Under the pieces are notes generated by a model. The model was given only the letters and a program-made list of their open reading frames with translations. It was not told the origin of the DNA and made no database searches. Shown in pieces: positions 37,305 through 47,075 of a stretch of DNA of 64,000 bases. The translations under genes were made by a program, and so were the position numbers. Location of the stretch: contig CAXDRX010000007.1 of assembly GCA_963991985.1 (NCBI GenBank), positions 20,467 through 84,466 of the forward strand. The letters run 5' to 3'. The stretch's first letter is position 1; every line of letters starts with the position of its first letter. The DNA comes from MED-G17 sp963991985. GTDB lineage: Bacteria; Bacteroidota; Bacteroidia; NS11-12g; UBA9320.

Positions 37305-38002
37305 AAACTATTTACGGTCTCAAATTTCCAGATTTCTTGAATTTCCTTCAAGTGCAAACGATAAGGCTTGTAAATGGGATTGGATGAAACCAATAGCAAA
37401 CTTGCTTCCTCTTCTATCTTTTTGTATATCATTTTAAAAACAATTCCATCATTTTTACTAACCAAAATGTACCGCTGGCCATCTACTATTTCTTCCCAAT
37501 TCTGTAGATAACTTGCCGTTACCCATGAACCATCTTCTATCGGAAGCATGCTATCCCCTGCTAGCTGAAAGCAACGATAAGACTTATTCTGAGCTAGAAA
37601 TGGTAGATAAAACTTTGGTAAGGTTGATATAAAATCTGGATCTTCAAAACCATTGGTGTAGCCAGCATGGGCTTTTTGAGACACCATTTCAATATTTTCA
37701 TTCCCACTTTGATCACTCGTAAGCATAAGCATTCTCAATTTTTTCCCAGTAATATCAAAATCAAGTCCTTTGAACATCTGGCTTAATTGAAAATCACCCA
37801 TAGAAGACAGATCATAACGCAACAAAGCATCAACGGAAACATTAAAATGATCGGCCATTTTGATCAACAATTCCATGTTGGGTTGAGTATTTCTCTCATA
37901 ACTATTCAAAGCAGGACGACCTATCCCTAGAATATCCGCTAATCTTTGTTGAGAAAAGCCCTTCTTTCTTCTCAAAAACTTGAGGTTGTCATGAAAATGC
38001 AT
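37301..38002 (-). CDS. XRE-type repressor with C-terminal S24 (LexA-like) peptidase domain
   Basis: A 233-residue DNA-binding regulator. The helix-turn-helix is at about residues 5-60 (LKFLRRKKGFSQQRLADILGIG). The C-terminal half is LexA/UmuD-like: the presumed cleavage dipeptide A113-G114 in KAHAGY, catalytic Ser151 in AGDSMLP and Lys190 in GIVFKMIY. This suggests self-cleavage or a cleavage-derived sensor function, as in phage-type repressors; several paralogues of this type are usual in Bacteroidota chromosomes. A TATCTTTG box on this strand (38008-38015) ends five bases before the ATG. It diverges from hddA, and a perfect inverted repeat (38042-38057) lies between them. Confidence 0.9.
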   Translation of the reverse strand: MHFHDNLKFLRRKKGFSQQRLADILGIGRPALNSYERNTQPNMELLIKMADHFNVSVDALLRYDLSSMGDFQLSQMFKGLDFDITGKKLRMLMLTSDQSGNENIEMVSQKAHAGYTNGFEDPDFISTLPKFYLPFLAQNKSYRCFQLAGDSMLPIEDGSWVTASYLQNWEEIVDGQRYILVSKNDGIVFKMIYKKIEEEASLLLVSSNPIYKPYRLHLKEIQEIWKFETVNSF

Positions 38003-38007
38003 CGTTC

Positions 38008-38015
38008 CAAAGATA
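38008..38015 (-). promoter_or_regulatory. TAnnTTTG box of the XRE/S24 regulator gene
   Basis: TATCTTTG on the minus strand ends five bases before the regulator's ATG at 38002. No -33 element at a suitable distance was seen. Predicts a leaderless or almost leaderless message. Confidence 0.5.
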
Positions 38016-38041
38016 CAATTAAAATCAAATTTTAGATACTT

Positions 38042-38057
38042 TATTTATCCATAAATA
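38042..38057. promoter_or_regulatory. Perfect inverted repeat between the XRE/S24 regulator and hddA, candidate operator
   Basis: TATTTAT-CC-ATAAATA: two perfect 7-base arms with a 2-base centre. It overlaps the start of TACTTTTG (38056-38063), one of two TAnnTTTG boxes before hddA. The position between divergent genes, one of them a repressor, suggests a binding site, but an AT-rich chance palindrome cannot be excluded. Confidence 0.4.
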
Positions 38058-38071
38058 CTTTTGAATATATT

Positions 38072-38079
38072 TACCTTTG
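38072..38079 (+). promoter_or_regulatory. TAnnTTTG box of hddA
   Basis: TACCTTTG ends four bases before the hddA ATG (38084). A second match, TACTTTTG, is at 38056-38063. Either predicts a very short or absent 5' leader. Confidence 0.5.
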
Positions 38080-38083
38080 AAAA

Positions 38084-39103
38084 ATGATTGTCCGGAGCAT
38101 GGCGCCACTTCGTTTGGGTTTGGCTGGAGGGGGAACAGACGTTAGCCCGTATTCAGATTTGTTTGGTGGCTACATACTCAATGCAACAATCAATATGTAT
38201 GCGCGAGCGAGTATCGTTGAAAACAACAAAGAAATCTCAATAGAGGCATCCGATATTGGATTGAAAGAAGTTCACCCCATTCAAAATAATCTACCCATCA
38301 ACCAAAAATTGGATTTGGCCAAAGGAGTCTACAATCGTTTGATCAAAGATTTCAAATTCAAGCCCAAAGGTTTCCATTTGACGACCTATGTTGAAGCTCC
38401 ACCAGGTTCTGGTTTAGGCTCTTCCTCAACATTGGTTGTGGCCATCCTAGGAGCATTTGTGGAATGGTTAAAATTGCCTCTTGGGGAATATGACATTGCC
38501 AAACTTGCTTATTCAATAGAAAGGGAAGACCTAGCACTAGCAGGAGGAAAACAAGACCAATATGCCGCTACATTTGGCGGTTTTAACTTCATGGAATTTC
38601 ATCAAGGAGATAAAGTGATTGTGAACCCTTTGAGAATAAAACAGAGATACCGAAACGAATTACAACACAATCTTTTATTACTTTATACGGGTAAAAGTAG
38701 AGAAAGTGCAAACATCATTGATACTCAATCGAGCAATGTAAGCAGCAGCAATCAAGGTGCCATAGAAGCGACACACCAAATCAAAAAATCCGCGATGCTA
38801 ATGAAAGAAATTATTTTGACCGGAGAAATAGACAATATTGGAGATATTTTACACCAAAGCTGGCAAAACAAAAAACAGATGGCCCAAGGAATTAGCAATG
38901 ATCATATAGACAAACTTTATCAAACAGCCCTGGACCACGGTGCAAATGGAGGCAAAATTTCTGGAGCCGGAGGGGGAGGTTATATGTTTTTTTATTGCCC
39001 CCAAAACACCAAGTATAAAGTGAAAGAGGCTTTTGACAAAATGGGCATACAAACATTCCCTTTTGAATTCACAGTGGATGGACTTTACACGTATACCATT
39101 TAA
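38084..39103 (+). CDS. hddA: D-glycero-D-manno-heptose 7-phosphate kinase
   Basis: A 339-residue GHMP-family sugar kinase. The N-terminal APLRLGLAGGGTDVSPY is characteristic of heptose and fucose kinases, the ATP-binding loop is PPGSGLGSSSTLVVA near residue 106, and the C-terminal motif GGKISGAGGGGYMF is near 290. Followed by hddC and gmhB, it fits the GDP-D-glycero-alpha-D-manno-heptose pathway, which supplies activated heptose for S-layer glycans or surface polysaccharide. The first enzyme, GmhA isomerase, is not in this window. Its TAA overlaps the hddC ATG by one base (TAATG). Confidence 0.9.
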   Translation: MIVRSMAPLRLGLAGGGTDVSPYSDLFGGYILNATINMYARASIVENNKEISIEASDIGLKEVHPIQNNLPINQKLDLAKGVYNRLIKDFKFKPKGFHLTTYVEAPPGSGLGSSSTLVVAILGAFVEWLKLPLGEYDIAKLAYSIEREDLALAGGKQDQYAATFGGFNFMEFHQGDKVIVNPLRIKQRYRNELQHNLLLLYTGKSRESANIIDTQSSNVSSSNQGAIEATHQIKKSAMLMKEIILTGEIDNIGDILHQSWQNKKQMAQGISNDHIDKLYQTALDHGANGGKISGAGGGGYMFFYCPQNTKYKVKEAFDKMGIQTFPFEFTVDGLYTYTI

Positions 39104-39801
39104 TGGAAGCCATAATCTTAGCTGGTGGTTTTGGAACCCGCCTAAAATCTGTAGTTAGCGATGTGCCAAAACCAATGGCACCCATCCAAAACAAACCCTT
39201 TTTGGCATATCTCTTAACTTTTCTTGCGAAACACGGCATAAGCCGATTTGTCTTATCCGTAGGATATATGCATGAAAAAATAGTTGATTATTTTGGTCAA
39301 TCATTTCTGAGCGTACCCATAAGCTACGTTATAGAAAACAAAGCTCTAGGAACTGGCGGTGCCATCAAACTTGCTCTTAAAAAAGTCAAAACAGACAATG
39401 TTTTGGTTTACAATGGAGACACATTTTTTGATATTGATCCAAAAAAGTTGTTTTCATTCCATAAAAATACAAAAGCAGAAATATCACTTGCGCTAAAAAA
39501 TTTAAAAAAACCCGCGAGGTATGGAACCATCAAACTTCAAGGCAGCAGAGTTGTTGGGTTTTCCGAAAAAAATAAAAATTTGTCAGAAGGATTGATAAAC
39601 TGTGGCGTGTATTGCCTTTCGAGACATATTTTTGAAGGCCTTATTATGCAAATAAAATTTTCCTTTGAAAAAGATTTTTTGGAAAACTATTTTCATAAAA
39701 AAATGATATCAGGAATGGTGCATTCCGGATATTTTATAGACATTGGCATCCCAGAAGATTATGAAAAAGCCCAATCAGAACTTACTCAATACACAATTTG
39801 A
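39103..39801 (+). CDS. hddC: D-glycero-D-manno-heptose 1-phosphate guanosyltransferase-like nucleotidyltransferase
   Basis: A 232-residue sugar-nucleotidyltransferase of the GT-A type. EAIILAGGFGTRLKSVVSDVPKPMAPI at the N-terminus is the nucleotide-binding signature, LVYNGDTFFDID near residue 105 holds a metal-binding Asp, and YFIDIGIPEDYEKAQ is near the C-terminus. Assignment as HddC rests on the neighbours hddA and gmhB; the enzyme alone could equally activate mannose or another hexose. It overlaps the gmhB start by 41 bases. Confidence 0.83.
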   Translation: MEAIILAGGFGTRLKSVVSDVPKPMAPIQNKPFLAYLLTFLAKHGISRFVLSVGYMHEKIVDYFGQSFLSVPISYVIENKALGTGGAIKLALKKVKTDNVLVYNGDTFFDIDPKKLFSFHKNTKAEISLALKNLKKPARYGTIKLQGSRVVGFSEKNKNLSEGLINCGVYCLSRHIFEGLIMQIKFSFEKDFLENYFHKKMISGMVHSGYFIDIGIPEDYEKAQSELTQYTI

Positions 39802-40333
39802 CAAAAATTGGACACTATTTCTCGATAGAGATGGTGTAATCAATGAGCGCCTTATTGGAGATTATGTAAAGTCTGTAGAGGAGTTTGTTTTTTGTAAAGG
39901 TGCCGTGGAAGCCATAGCAACTTTCACCAAAATTTTTGGCAAAATAATTGTAATTACCAATCAACAGGGAATTGGGAAAAACCTCATGACAGAGGACGAT
40001 TTAAAAAAAATCCATGACCACATGAAAAGAGAAATAAATAAGATTGGAGGCAAAATTGATGCTATTTTTTTCTGCCCAGACTTAGCTCTAGCCGAAAAGA
40101 ATTGCAGGAAACCCAGCCCAAAGATGGCCCATTTCGCCAAAGATAAATTCCCCAGCATAAATTTTAACAAAACCCTTATGGTTGGAGATAGTAAAAGTGA
40201 TATGTATTTTGCTGAGAATGTAGGTTGTCATGCCTTTTTTATTGCACCAAAGCCCCACCCCGACTACCCTACCTATTCCAGTCTGTCTAACATTGCAAAA
40301 AAGATGTCCAAGTATCAAACCAATTCAAACTAG
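39761..40333 (+). CDS. gmhB: D-glycero-D-manno-heptose 1,7-bisphosphate 7-phosphatase (GmhB-like, HAD family)
   Basis: A 190-residue HAD phosphatase. Motif I LFLDRDGVIN (catalytic Asp pair), motif II with VITNQQGIGK, the GmhB-type loop FFCPDLALAEKNCRKPSPKM (with two of the expected metal-site cysteines) and the HAD acidic motif VGDSKSDMYFAENVG are all present. It removes the 7-phosphate so that the 1-phosphate can be activated by HddC. The start is ATG at 39761 within the 3' end of hddC; the longer frame lacks support. The next gene starts 19 bases downstream. Confidence 0.87.
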   Translation: MKKPNQNLLNTQFDKNWTLFLDRDGVINERLIGDYVKSVEEFVFCKGAVEAIATFTKIFGKIIVITNQQGIGKNLMTEDDLKKIHDHMKREINKIGGKIDAIFFCPDLALAEKNCRKPSPKMAHFAKDKFPSINFNKTLMVGDSKSDMYFAENVGCHAFFIAPKPHPDYPTYSSLSNIAKKMSKYQTNSN

Positions 40334-40352
40334 TTTATCGTTATATTAATAG

Positions 40353-43300
40353 TTGTTCAAAAAAATAACATATCTAACTCTACTTATTTTAGGCTATTCC
40401 TCTTCTTGGTCAACACATTTGGTGGGCGGATATTGCTCTTACAGCTATTTGACCACCAATTCAGATGGAAGCATAAAATATCGTTTGGATCTTAATCTTT
40501 TTAGAGACTGTAAACCAAGATCAGCCGAATTTGACAAAAGTATAGAAATTGGCATATACAAAGATGTGGGCCAAAAGGACTTGGTTCAAACCATTCAAAT
40601 CAATAATCCAAGCATAAAAAAAGTAAATCCACCAGGGAACACGCCTTGTCCATTTTTGCTCCAAAACATATGTGTTGAACAAGGCTATTTTTCAACCATA
40701 ATTAATTTAGATGCTGCCAATCATGGATACCACATTGTCTATCAAGTTTGTTGCAGAAATACACAAGTTAATTTGGCAGAAAATAGTGGAGCAGCACAAG
40801 GACAAACTTATTATGCCTTCATACCCCCATCAACGATACAAAACAGTTCACCAAGATTTTCAGGAATTCCGGTACCCTATATGTGCCAAAATGAACCTAC
40901 CGATTTTTTGCTCCGCGCCATCGACCCAGACGGAGACTCTTTGGTATATTCTATCTCTAGACCATATCAAGGGGCTTCCCCTATCAACCCCAACCCTTCT
41001 CCTCCCAAGAATATGGAAACTTTAAAGGGTGTAAACTATCTGAATGGTTTCTCAGAAACCCAACCTTTTGGCAACAATGGTTCATTTTCTGTTCACCCAC
41101 AAACAGGTCTAACAAAATTGACAGCACAAAACCAAGGAAATTATACCGTAGGAATACAAGTGAAAGAATTTAGAAATGGGAAAGATTTGGGCAATTCTAC
41201 AAGGTTAGACTTGCAGGTTTGGGTCATAGGATGTCCACAAAATCAAACACCCATCATCAATCTCCCCAATAAGAAATATTTTGAGGTAGTCGTTGGTGAG
41301 GAAATTTGTATTGACTTTGAATCTACAGATCCTGACAACGACTTTGTCACCTTTGCTGCACAAGGAAATCTTTTTGATGGACTCAATGGATTCTCAGGTA
41401 GCAAAGCCGTCTTTAAAAACAATTTAGGTCAAGGGAAAGCAAGTGGCGAATTATGTTGGCGACCTCTCTGCAACCAAGTCAATGACACACCGTATTATTT
41501 TACTGTCAATGCTTTAGACAACGGATGTCCTCCAAAAAGAGAAGCCCATACCTATGCAATAAAAGTACTACCCTTTAGAGGAGCGGACTCCTTATTTGGA
41601 CCGGCAGCTTTGTGTAATTCCTTGAAAGGAGTCTACTCAATCAATCGAAAAGAAAAAAATGGAGGTTATATTTCTTGGCAAGTCAGCAATGGTCAAATCT
41701 ACACCCAATGGGATGATTCGATTGAAGTAGTGTGGGACCTTGACAAAAGCAAAGGGAAAATTAATGCCGTAGAAATCAGTAAAGATGGTTGTGCTGGAGA
41801 TACCATTTATTTAGATGTTGAACTGTTCCCAAGCCCCAAAAAGCCGAGCATAATTGGAAAAGACACCTTATGCCTGCAAGACAGTCCATTTATTTTTCAA
41901 GGGAACGGAATCCAGAGCAAATTAATTTACGACTGGTTTGTTTCCGGCGCCGATTCATGGAAGCAATTGTCGGAAGACAGCATAGAAATCAACAAAACAA
42001 AAGCCGGCAATATATTATTGAAATTGATCTCGTTAAACGAAAAAAATTGCCCCAGTGACACCCAATACAAAACCATCAATATACGAAAACCAAATGCTCA
42101 AATATGGGGACCAAAAAAGGTTTGTCCCAACAATTCGGGGTATCTTTACTATGCATTGGATGGAGAAAGAAATTCTAACTTTCTATGGATAACAAATGGC
42201 GGTTCTCCGGATCCAAACTTAATCTCCCCAGATACAATTTCAATTGCCTGGGCCGATTCCGGCATAGGGACTTTAAAACTATTGGTAACGGATAAATTTG
42301 GTTGTAAAAGTGATACATCTAAATTGAAAATACGCAAAGATTACCAGTTAGATAAACCAACCATTTATGGCGATACAAGTGTCTGTCTAAAAGAAATTGA
42401 AGAATACCGGACAATTTCTAGCCCAAATACTTGGTTCATTTGGAAAACAAGTGGATTGCCCCTACCGGCAATAGATAGCTCTTCAAAAGTCCAAATTCAA
42501 TGGAGCAATATTGGATTGAATTACGTAAGCGTTATTGAGCAAGCTTATGACTCAAAAAATGCAAAGTATTGCATTAGCCCAGAATCAAATTTACCAGTCA
42601 ATGTTTACCAAATACCGACCGATCCAATTATCCTTGGCAAAGACTCTGTATGTCAACTGGATACCATTTTGTTTCAGTCCACAGGAAGTTCCAACAATGC
42701 ATTCATTTGGTATTTAGACAAAGACACAAGCAATATTGAAGGCCAACAATCAGCAAAAATTAAGCTTATTTTCGATAAGGCTGGAAAGTATGAACTCGCC
42801 CTTCAAAAAGTATCTTTACTCGGTTGCAAATCTAAAATTATAGATACCACAATTGTTGTTCTACCAAAACCGCAAACATTTTTTGTAAAGGAGCTACCCC
42901 CTGCGATTTGCTTTCCTGATTCTTCCTCAAAATTGGTTATTGCCAGCGGTTTTGAGAATTCCGATTTCACCTGGGGAATTAAAAATGGGACAATACAAAG
43001 CAATAAAGAAGATACCCTGGAGGCATATTTTAAGAACCGTGGAGATTTGTCGGTTTGGGTTGTAGAAACCTCGGAATTTGGTTGTCCGGGAGACACAATA
43101 TTGAACAAAAGCTATTTTCAAGATTTACAACTCGGAATAAACTTTGTCTCCGTCATGCTGCCCGATGATCAGATTGAAATCAAATGGCAAAGTAAAAATC
43201 CATTGGAACCTCTTTTGGATGAACAAAAAATATACCGATCTTCAAATGGAGGCATCTTTTCGGAAATTGCGACCACGGCCCCCTCCACTTTTTACACCAC

Positions 43301-43946
43301 AGATAAAAAGTTGAACACAGACGAAAACCTCTTCAGTTATTATGTTTCAACCACCAATCTGTGCAATGAAATAGTGGTTTCTGACACCCATACTCATGTC
43401 CAAGGAAACATTCAGAAACTTTCAGACATCAAATCTGGAGAAATTGATTTCTCATCATATAAGGGCTGGAAGAAAGGCGTGAATCAGTACGAAATCTACA
43501 GAAGACTTCCGAATGAAAATTTTCTTCCTTTTGATGTGCTTACCCAAAATTCAAAAATGGTTTACAGCCTTGGGCTAAGCCATTACCAGCAATGTTTCAG
43601 AATTAAATCTAAAGCAAATTTGCCACGTGTGGATACAAGCTGGAGCAATGAGTTTTGTCTTAATTTTGAACCGGTCGTTTTTATTCCCAATGCATTTACA
43701 CCCGATAAATCCGGTGAACTCAACCAAAGTTTTGGTGCCTTCGTAGGTGCAGTAAAGACATTTCAGATCCAGATTTTTAATCGATGGGGTGAACAAATTT
43801 TTTCTAGTACAGACAAGAATTTCAAATGGGATGGGACCTATCAAAAAAAATCGCTACCCATAGGAGTATATGCCTACCATGCAAGCTATACAGATTTCCT
43901 AGGAAATTCATACCAGCGAGGAGGTTCCATTCACCTCCTAAGATAA
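40353..43946 (+). CDS. Very large secreted multi-domain protein with T9SS type B sorting domain
   Basis: A 1197-residue secreted protein. The signal peptide is at about residues 1-21 (ITYLTLLILGYSSSWS). It continues THLVGGYCSYSYLTTN, an opening seen in many gliding-motility-associated surface proteins of the phylum. Multiple PKD/Ig-like beta units follow (recurring KDTLC or DSVC near each boundary, about residues 505, 670, 770), with a fibronectin-like part at about 1000-1110. The C-terminus VFIPNAFTPDKSGELNQSFG ... IFNRWGEQIF ... KWDGTYQ is a CHU_C/type B sorting signal. Probably an adhesin or cell-surface filament component. The start is TTG at 40353; no ATG is available before the leader. 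Confidence 0.87.
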   Translation: MFKKITYLTLLILGYSSSWSTHLVGGYCSYSYLTTNSDGSIKYRLDLNLFRDCKPRSAEFDKSIEIGIYKDVGQKDLVQTIQINNPSIKKVNPPGNTPCPFLLQNICVEQGYFSTIINLDAANHGYHIVYQVCCRNTQVNLAENSGAAQGQTYYAFIPPSTIQNSSPRFSGIPVPYMCQNEPTDFLLRAIDPDGDSLVYSISRPYQGASPINPNPSPPKNMETLKGVNYLNGFSETQPFGNNGSFSVHPQTGLTKLTAQNQGNYTVGIQVKEFRNGKDLGNSTRLDLQVWVIGCPQNQTPIINLPNKKYFEVVVGEEICIDFESTDPDNDFVTFAAQGNLFDGLNGFSGSKAVFKNNLGQGKASGELCWRPLCNQVNDTPYYFTVNALDNGCPPKREAHTYAIKVLPFRGADSLFGPAALCNSLKGVYSINRKEKNGGYISWQVSNGQIYTQWDDSIEVVWDLDKSKGKINAVEISKDGCAGDTIYLDVELFPSPKKPSIIGKDTLCLQDSPFIFQGNGIQSKLIYDWFVSGADSWKQLSEDSIEINKTKAGNILLKLISLNEKNCPSDTQYKTINIRKPNAQIWGPKKVCPNNSGYLYYALDGERNSNFLWITNGGSPDPNLISPDTISIAWADSGIGTLKLLVTDKFGCKSDTSKLKIRKDYQLDKPTIYGDTSVCLKEIEEYRTISSPNTWFIWKTSGLPLPAIDSSSKVQIQWSNIGLNYVSVIEQAYDSKNAKYCISPESNLPVNVYQIPTDPIILGKDSVCQLDTILFQSTGSSNNAFIWYLDKDTSNIEGQQSAKIKLIFDKAGKYELALQKVSLLGCKSKIIDTTIVVLPKPQTFFVKELPPAICFPDSSSKLVIASGFENSDFTWGIKNGTIQSNKEDTLEAYFKNRGDLSVWVVETSEFGCPGDTILNKSYFQDLQLGINFVSVMLPDDQIEIKWQSKNPLEPLLDEQKIYRSSNGGIFSEIATTAPSTFYTTDKKLNTDENLFSYYVSTTNLCNEIVVSDTHTHVQGNIQKLSDIKSGEIDFSSYKGWKKGVNQYEIYRRLPNENFLPFDVLTQNSKMVYSLGLSHYQQCFRIKSKANLPRVDTSWSNEFCLNFEPVVFIPNAFTPDKSGELNQSFGAFVGAVKTFQIQIFNRWGEQIFSSTDKNFKWDGTYQKKSLPIGVYAYHASYTDFLGNSYQRGGSIHLLR

Positions 43947-44004
43947 TGATTGTTCAAAAGTTGTACAATTTGAGCAAAGTCAATTGCGTTATTTTTGGTA
44001 TCAA

Positions 44005-47000
44005 ATGGCATTGAAAAAAAATGGTCTTTTCTTTTTTTTGATTCTTTTGGTTACAACTTCCAAAGGACAACTGAGCAATCGTTTTGATAACGCCTTTCAA
44101 TATTACCAAGCGGGAAAAGATTTGTTTGATAAAAATCAATTCGGCCCAAGCATTCATTCATTTCAAAAATTTATTTCCCTCGTCCCCTCCTCCGAAAAAA
44201 TACAGGATGCGAATATTTTATTGCTCATTGCACGGTTAAAACTGAACCACAAAAACGCAGCCTATAAACTCTCCAAGATTGCTTACAGAAACCCAGAAAA
44301 CCCAATGAGCAATTATGCCTTGACAGAGCTAGGGCACTATTATTTTACAAAAAATAAATATCGGCAGGCAAAAAAATATTATTCGAAAATAGATGCATCA
44401 GTGCACCCCTACCCCGTTTACGAAAAAATACAATTCAATTATGCCTATAGTTGTTTCAAGACAAACGAGTTTGTTGAAGCAAAAAATCGATTTGCTCGAA
44501 TCAAAAATAATCAAAGTAGCCCCTATTACTTAAGGTCAAATTACTTTTATGGCTATATCTGTTACGCATCAAAAAATTTTGATGATGCCATAAGTCATTG
44601 GAAGAAATTAGGTGAAAAAGGACCAAAAACCATGCAACTTCAACTGGCTCAACTTTATTACGGAAGAGGAGAATACGACCAAGCAATTGACAAAGCAAGG
44701 CTCGCCAATATTAGCACATTAGAACAGAAAGCCGACTTACTGATTGGAAAATGTTATTTCCAAAAAGAAGATTATGAAAGAGCATTTATTTACCTTCAAA
44801 AAATAGACATTCCAAATCTTACCAATGAAGAAAAAGTGCAAATTGCTTATTGCCATTATCTCTACGGAAGTGCAAAAAAAGCCAAAGAAACATTTACAGA
44901 AGTGAGCAATTCTAGTAAAGATTTGAGCCAAATGGCCAATTATTATTTAGCGAAATTATACCTTGAAGAACCCAATAAACAAAATGCTTTTTCGGCGCTA
45001 GCTATTTCCAAAAATATTTCAGGAAAAAAAGAATTTCAAGAAGTTAGTTTGTACAACTATGCAAAATTGTGTTTTGAACTAAACAGACATACAGAAGCAC
45101 TGTCTGCTTTAGAATTATTTCAGAATAAATTCCCAACAAGCGCTCTCAAAGAAGAAAGCAATCAATTGCTTGCCTACATATTTCTACAAAATAAAAATTA
45201 TGCAAAGGCCATAAATTACATCGAAAAAATGTCGGCAAAATCAAAAATGGTGCAAGAAATTTATCAAAAAACAACTTTGAACCTTGCCAAACAAAAAATT
45301 TTAAATAAAGAGTACGACCAAGCACTAAGCTACCTCATCAAGTCTCGCTACTATCCCGAAAACAAAAATAGTTTGGCGCAAACATACTTTTGGATGGGGG
45401 AAGTTTATTTTCACAAAAATGAATTCACCAATTCCAAAACATTTTATGATTCTTACCTTAAAATAAAAAGCTATGAGCCCAAATTACTTCATAAGGCACA
45501 TTACAACCTAGGCTATACCTACTATAGACTGAAGGCCAACAAAATTGCTGCTTCACAATTTTCCAAATGTGTCAAATTGATGGAGAAAGAAAAATTGAAG
45601 AATCGCTTATTTGTAGATGCACTTTTAAGGTCGGCCGATTGCTTTTTTTTAACGGGTAACTACGCAGCAGCCAATGGGCAGTATCGTAAGGTAATTAAGA
45701 ATTCATTTGAAAACAAAGATTATGCACTTTTTCAAAGTGGTATAATCTACGGACTTCTCAACCAATTTGACAAGAAAATTGAAACGCTCAAAAAACTCAC
45801 AGTTGAACATCAAAAGTCAAGCTATACAGACGATGCATTTTTTGAAATTGCTTCTACTTATCAAGAGCAAGGCAAAATAAAACAAGCCCTCGAACTCTAT
45901 AATGTATTGATATCAAAGTTTGATTATTCTCCGTATTTGGCAGATGCACAACTTCGCATGGGGCTAATATATTACAATCAAGAAAACTACGATATGGCCA
46001 TTGGCAATTACAGAAGAGTTGTTGAGAATTTTCCCAACACAGCATATGCCAAACAAGCCATGAACTTTGTGAAATTAATTTACACAGAAAATGGCCAAGG
46101 AGAACAATACATTGAATTTGTAAACAATTTAGGAGGCGAAATAAGTTTGAGCTTACAGGATTCCCTATTATTCGAATCCGCTTGGAAAAATTATCGCCAA
46201 GGAAATTGTCAAAAAGCATCAATTGGCTTTAAAAAATATCTTAGTCAATTTAGAGAAAATGGATTTTTCAATATACAGGCGGCATATTACTTGGCCGAGT
46301 GTGGCTTTTATAATCAAAAACGAGCAATTGCAAAAGAAAATTATGCTTTTGTTCTTCAATCTCAGCGGAATGAATTTTCCGAAAAATCTGCAAAGAAGCT
46401 CGCCCAAATTTATTTCGATGAACAAGCTTTTTCTTTAGCAAACCAATACTTTCAAAAGCTTGAAAAATATGCGAGCCATTCCAGCAATCTTAAAGTGGCC
46501 CGAATTGGACAACTGAGAAGCTTGCACTCGCTTGGGGATACATTTGGCCTAAAGCGACTATCTTTTGAAATTCTTGCGATGGATAACTTAGAAAATGATG
46601 ATGTATCCGAGGCCAATATGCGGCTCGGTGAATATTTTTGGATGGTCAACAAAAAAGATAGTGCTCATTTCTTCTTTATAAAGGTGACCCGACTGAGCAA
46701 GGCAGAAATTGCAGCAAAAGCCCAATATTATTTAGCCCAATACCATTTTGAAAAGGAAAGTTTTGGCAAATCGAAAGATGCCATTTATCATCTCAATGAC
46801 CATTTCAGCAACTACACGTATTGGCTCGCCAAAGCTTTTGTTTTGCTAGGAGATATCTATTTTGAGAAAAAAGATTATTTCCAAGCTAGAGCGACCTATC
46901 AAAGTATTTTGGACGGCTATGAAGGGAAAAAAGAGCTTATTTCAGAGATCCAGCAGAAAGTTCAAAAACTCAACCAAATAGAAAACAATAAAAAAACAGA

Positions 47001-47043
47001 GGAAATTTTAGATGATCAAGCAACCAAGAGCATCGATGGGTAA
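44005..47043 (+). CDS. Secreted/periplasmic TPR-repeat protein
   Basis: A 1012-residue protein made almost entirely of tetratricopeptide-type helical hairpins. The signal peptide is at about residues 1-23 (LFFFLILLVTTSKGQ). Repeats include FQYYQAGKDLFDKNQFGPSIHSFQKF near the start and YYNQENYDMAIGNYRRVVENFPNTAYAKQAMNF near residue 660, the latter resembling BamD/YbgF-like envelope TPRs. It ends in a Lys/Glu-rich tail. The frame begins at a TTG, but ATG at 44005 starts at the leader. It probably acts as a scaffold in the periplasm or outer membrane. Follows the large T9SS protein with a 58-base gap. Confidence 0.85.
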   Translation: MALKKNGLFFFLILLVTTSKGQLSNRFDNAFQYYQAGKDLFDKNQFGPSIHSFQKFISLVPSSEKIQDANILLLIARLKLNHKNAAYKLSKIAYRNPENPMSNYALTELGHYYFTKNKYRQAKKYYSKIDASVHPYPVYEKIQFNYAYSCFKTNEFVEAKNRFARIKNNQSSPYYLRSNYFYGYICYASKNFDDAISHWKKLGEKGPKTMQLQLAQLYYGRGEYDQAIDKARLANISTLEQKADLLIGKCYFQKEDYERAFIYLQKIDIPNLTNEEKVQIAYCHYLYGSAKKAKETFTEVSNSSKDLSQMANYYLAKLYLEEPNKQNAFSALAISKNISGKKEFQEVSLYNYAKLCFELNRHTEALSALELFQNKFPTSALKEESNQLLAYIFLQNKNYAKAINYIEKMSAKSKMVQEIYQKTTLNLAKQKILNKEYDQALSYLIKSRYYPENKNSLAQTYFWMGEVYFHKNEFTNSKTFYDSYLKIKSYEPKLLHKAHYNLGYTYYRLKANKIAASQFSKCVKLMEKEKLKNRLFVDALLRSADCFFLTGNYAAANGQYRKVIKNSFENKDYALFQSGIIYGLLNQFDKKIETLKKLTVEHQKSSYTDDAFFEIASTYQEQGKIKQALELYNVLISKFDYSPYLADAQLRMGLIYYNQENYDMAIGNYRRVVENFPNTAYAKQAMNFVKLIYTENGQGEQYIEFVNNLGGEISLSLQDSLLFESAWKNYRQGNCQKASIGFKKYLSQFRENGFFNIQAAYYLAECGFYNQKRAIAKENYAFVLQSQRNEFSEKSAKKLAQIYFDEQAFSLANQYFQKLEKYASHSSNLKVARIGQLRSLHSLGDTFGLKRLSFEILAMDNLENDDVSEANMRLGEYFWMVNKKDSAHFFFIKVTRLSKAEIAAKAQYYLAQYHFEKESFGKSKDAIYHLNDHFSNYTYWLAKAFVLLGDIYFEKKDYFQARATYQSILDGYEGKKELISEIQQKVQKLNQIENNKKTEEILDDQATKSIDG

Positions 47044-47075
47044 AACCATTCATATGCTTTGTTTGTACCATAAAT

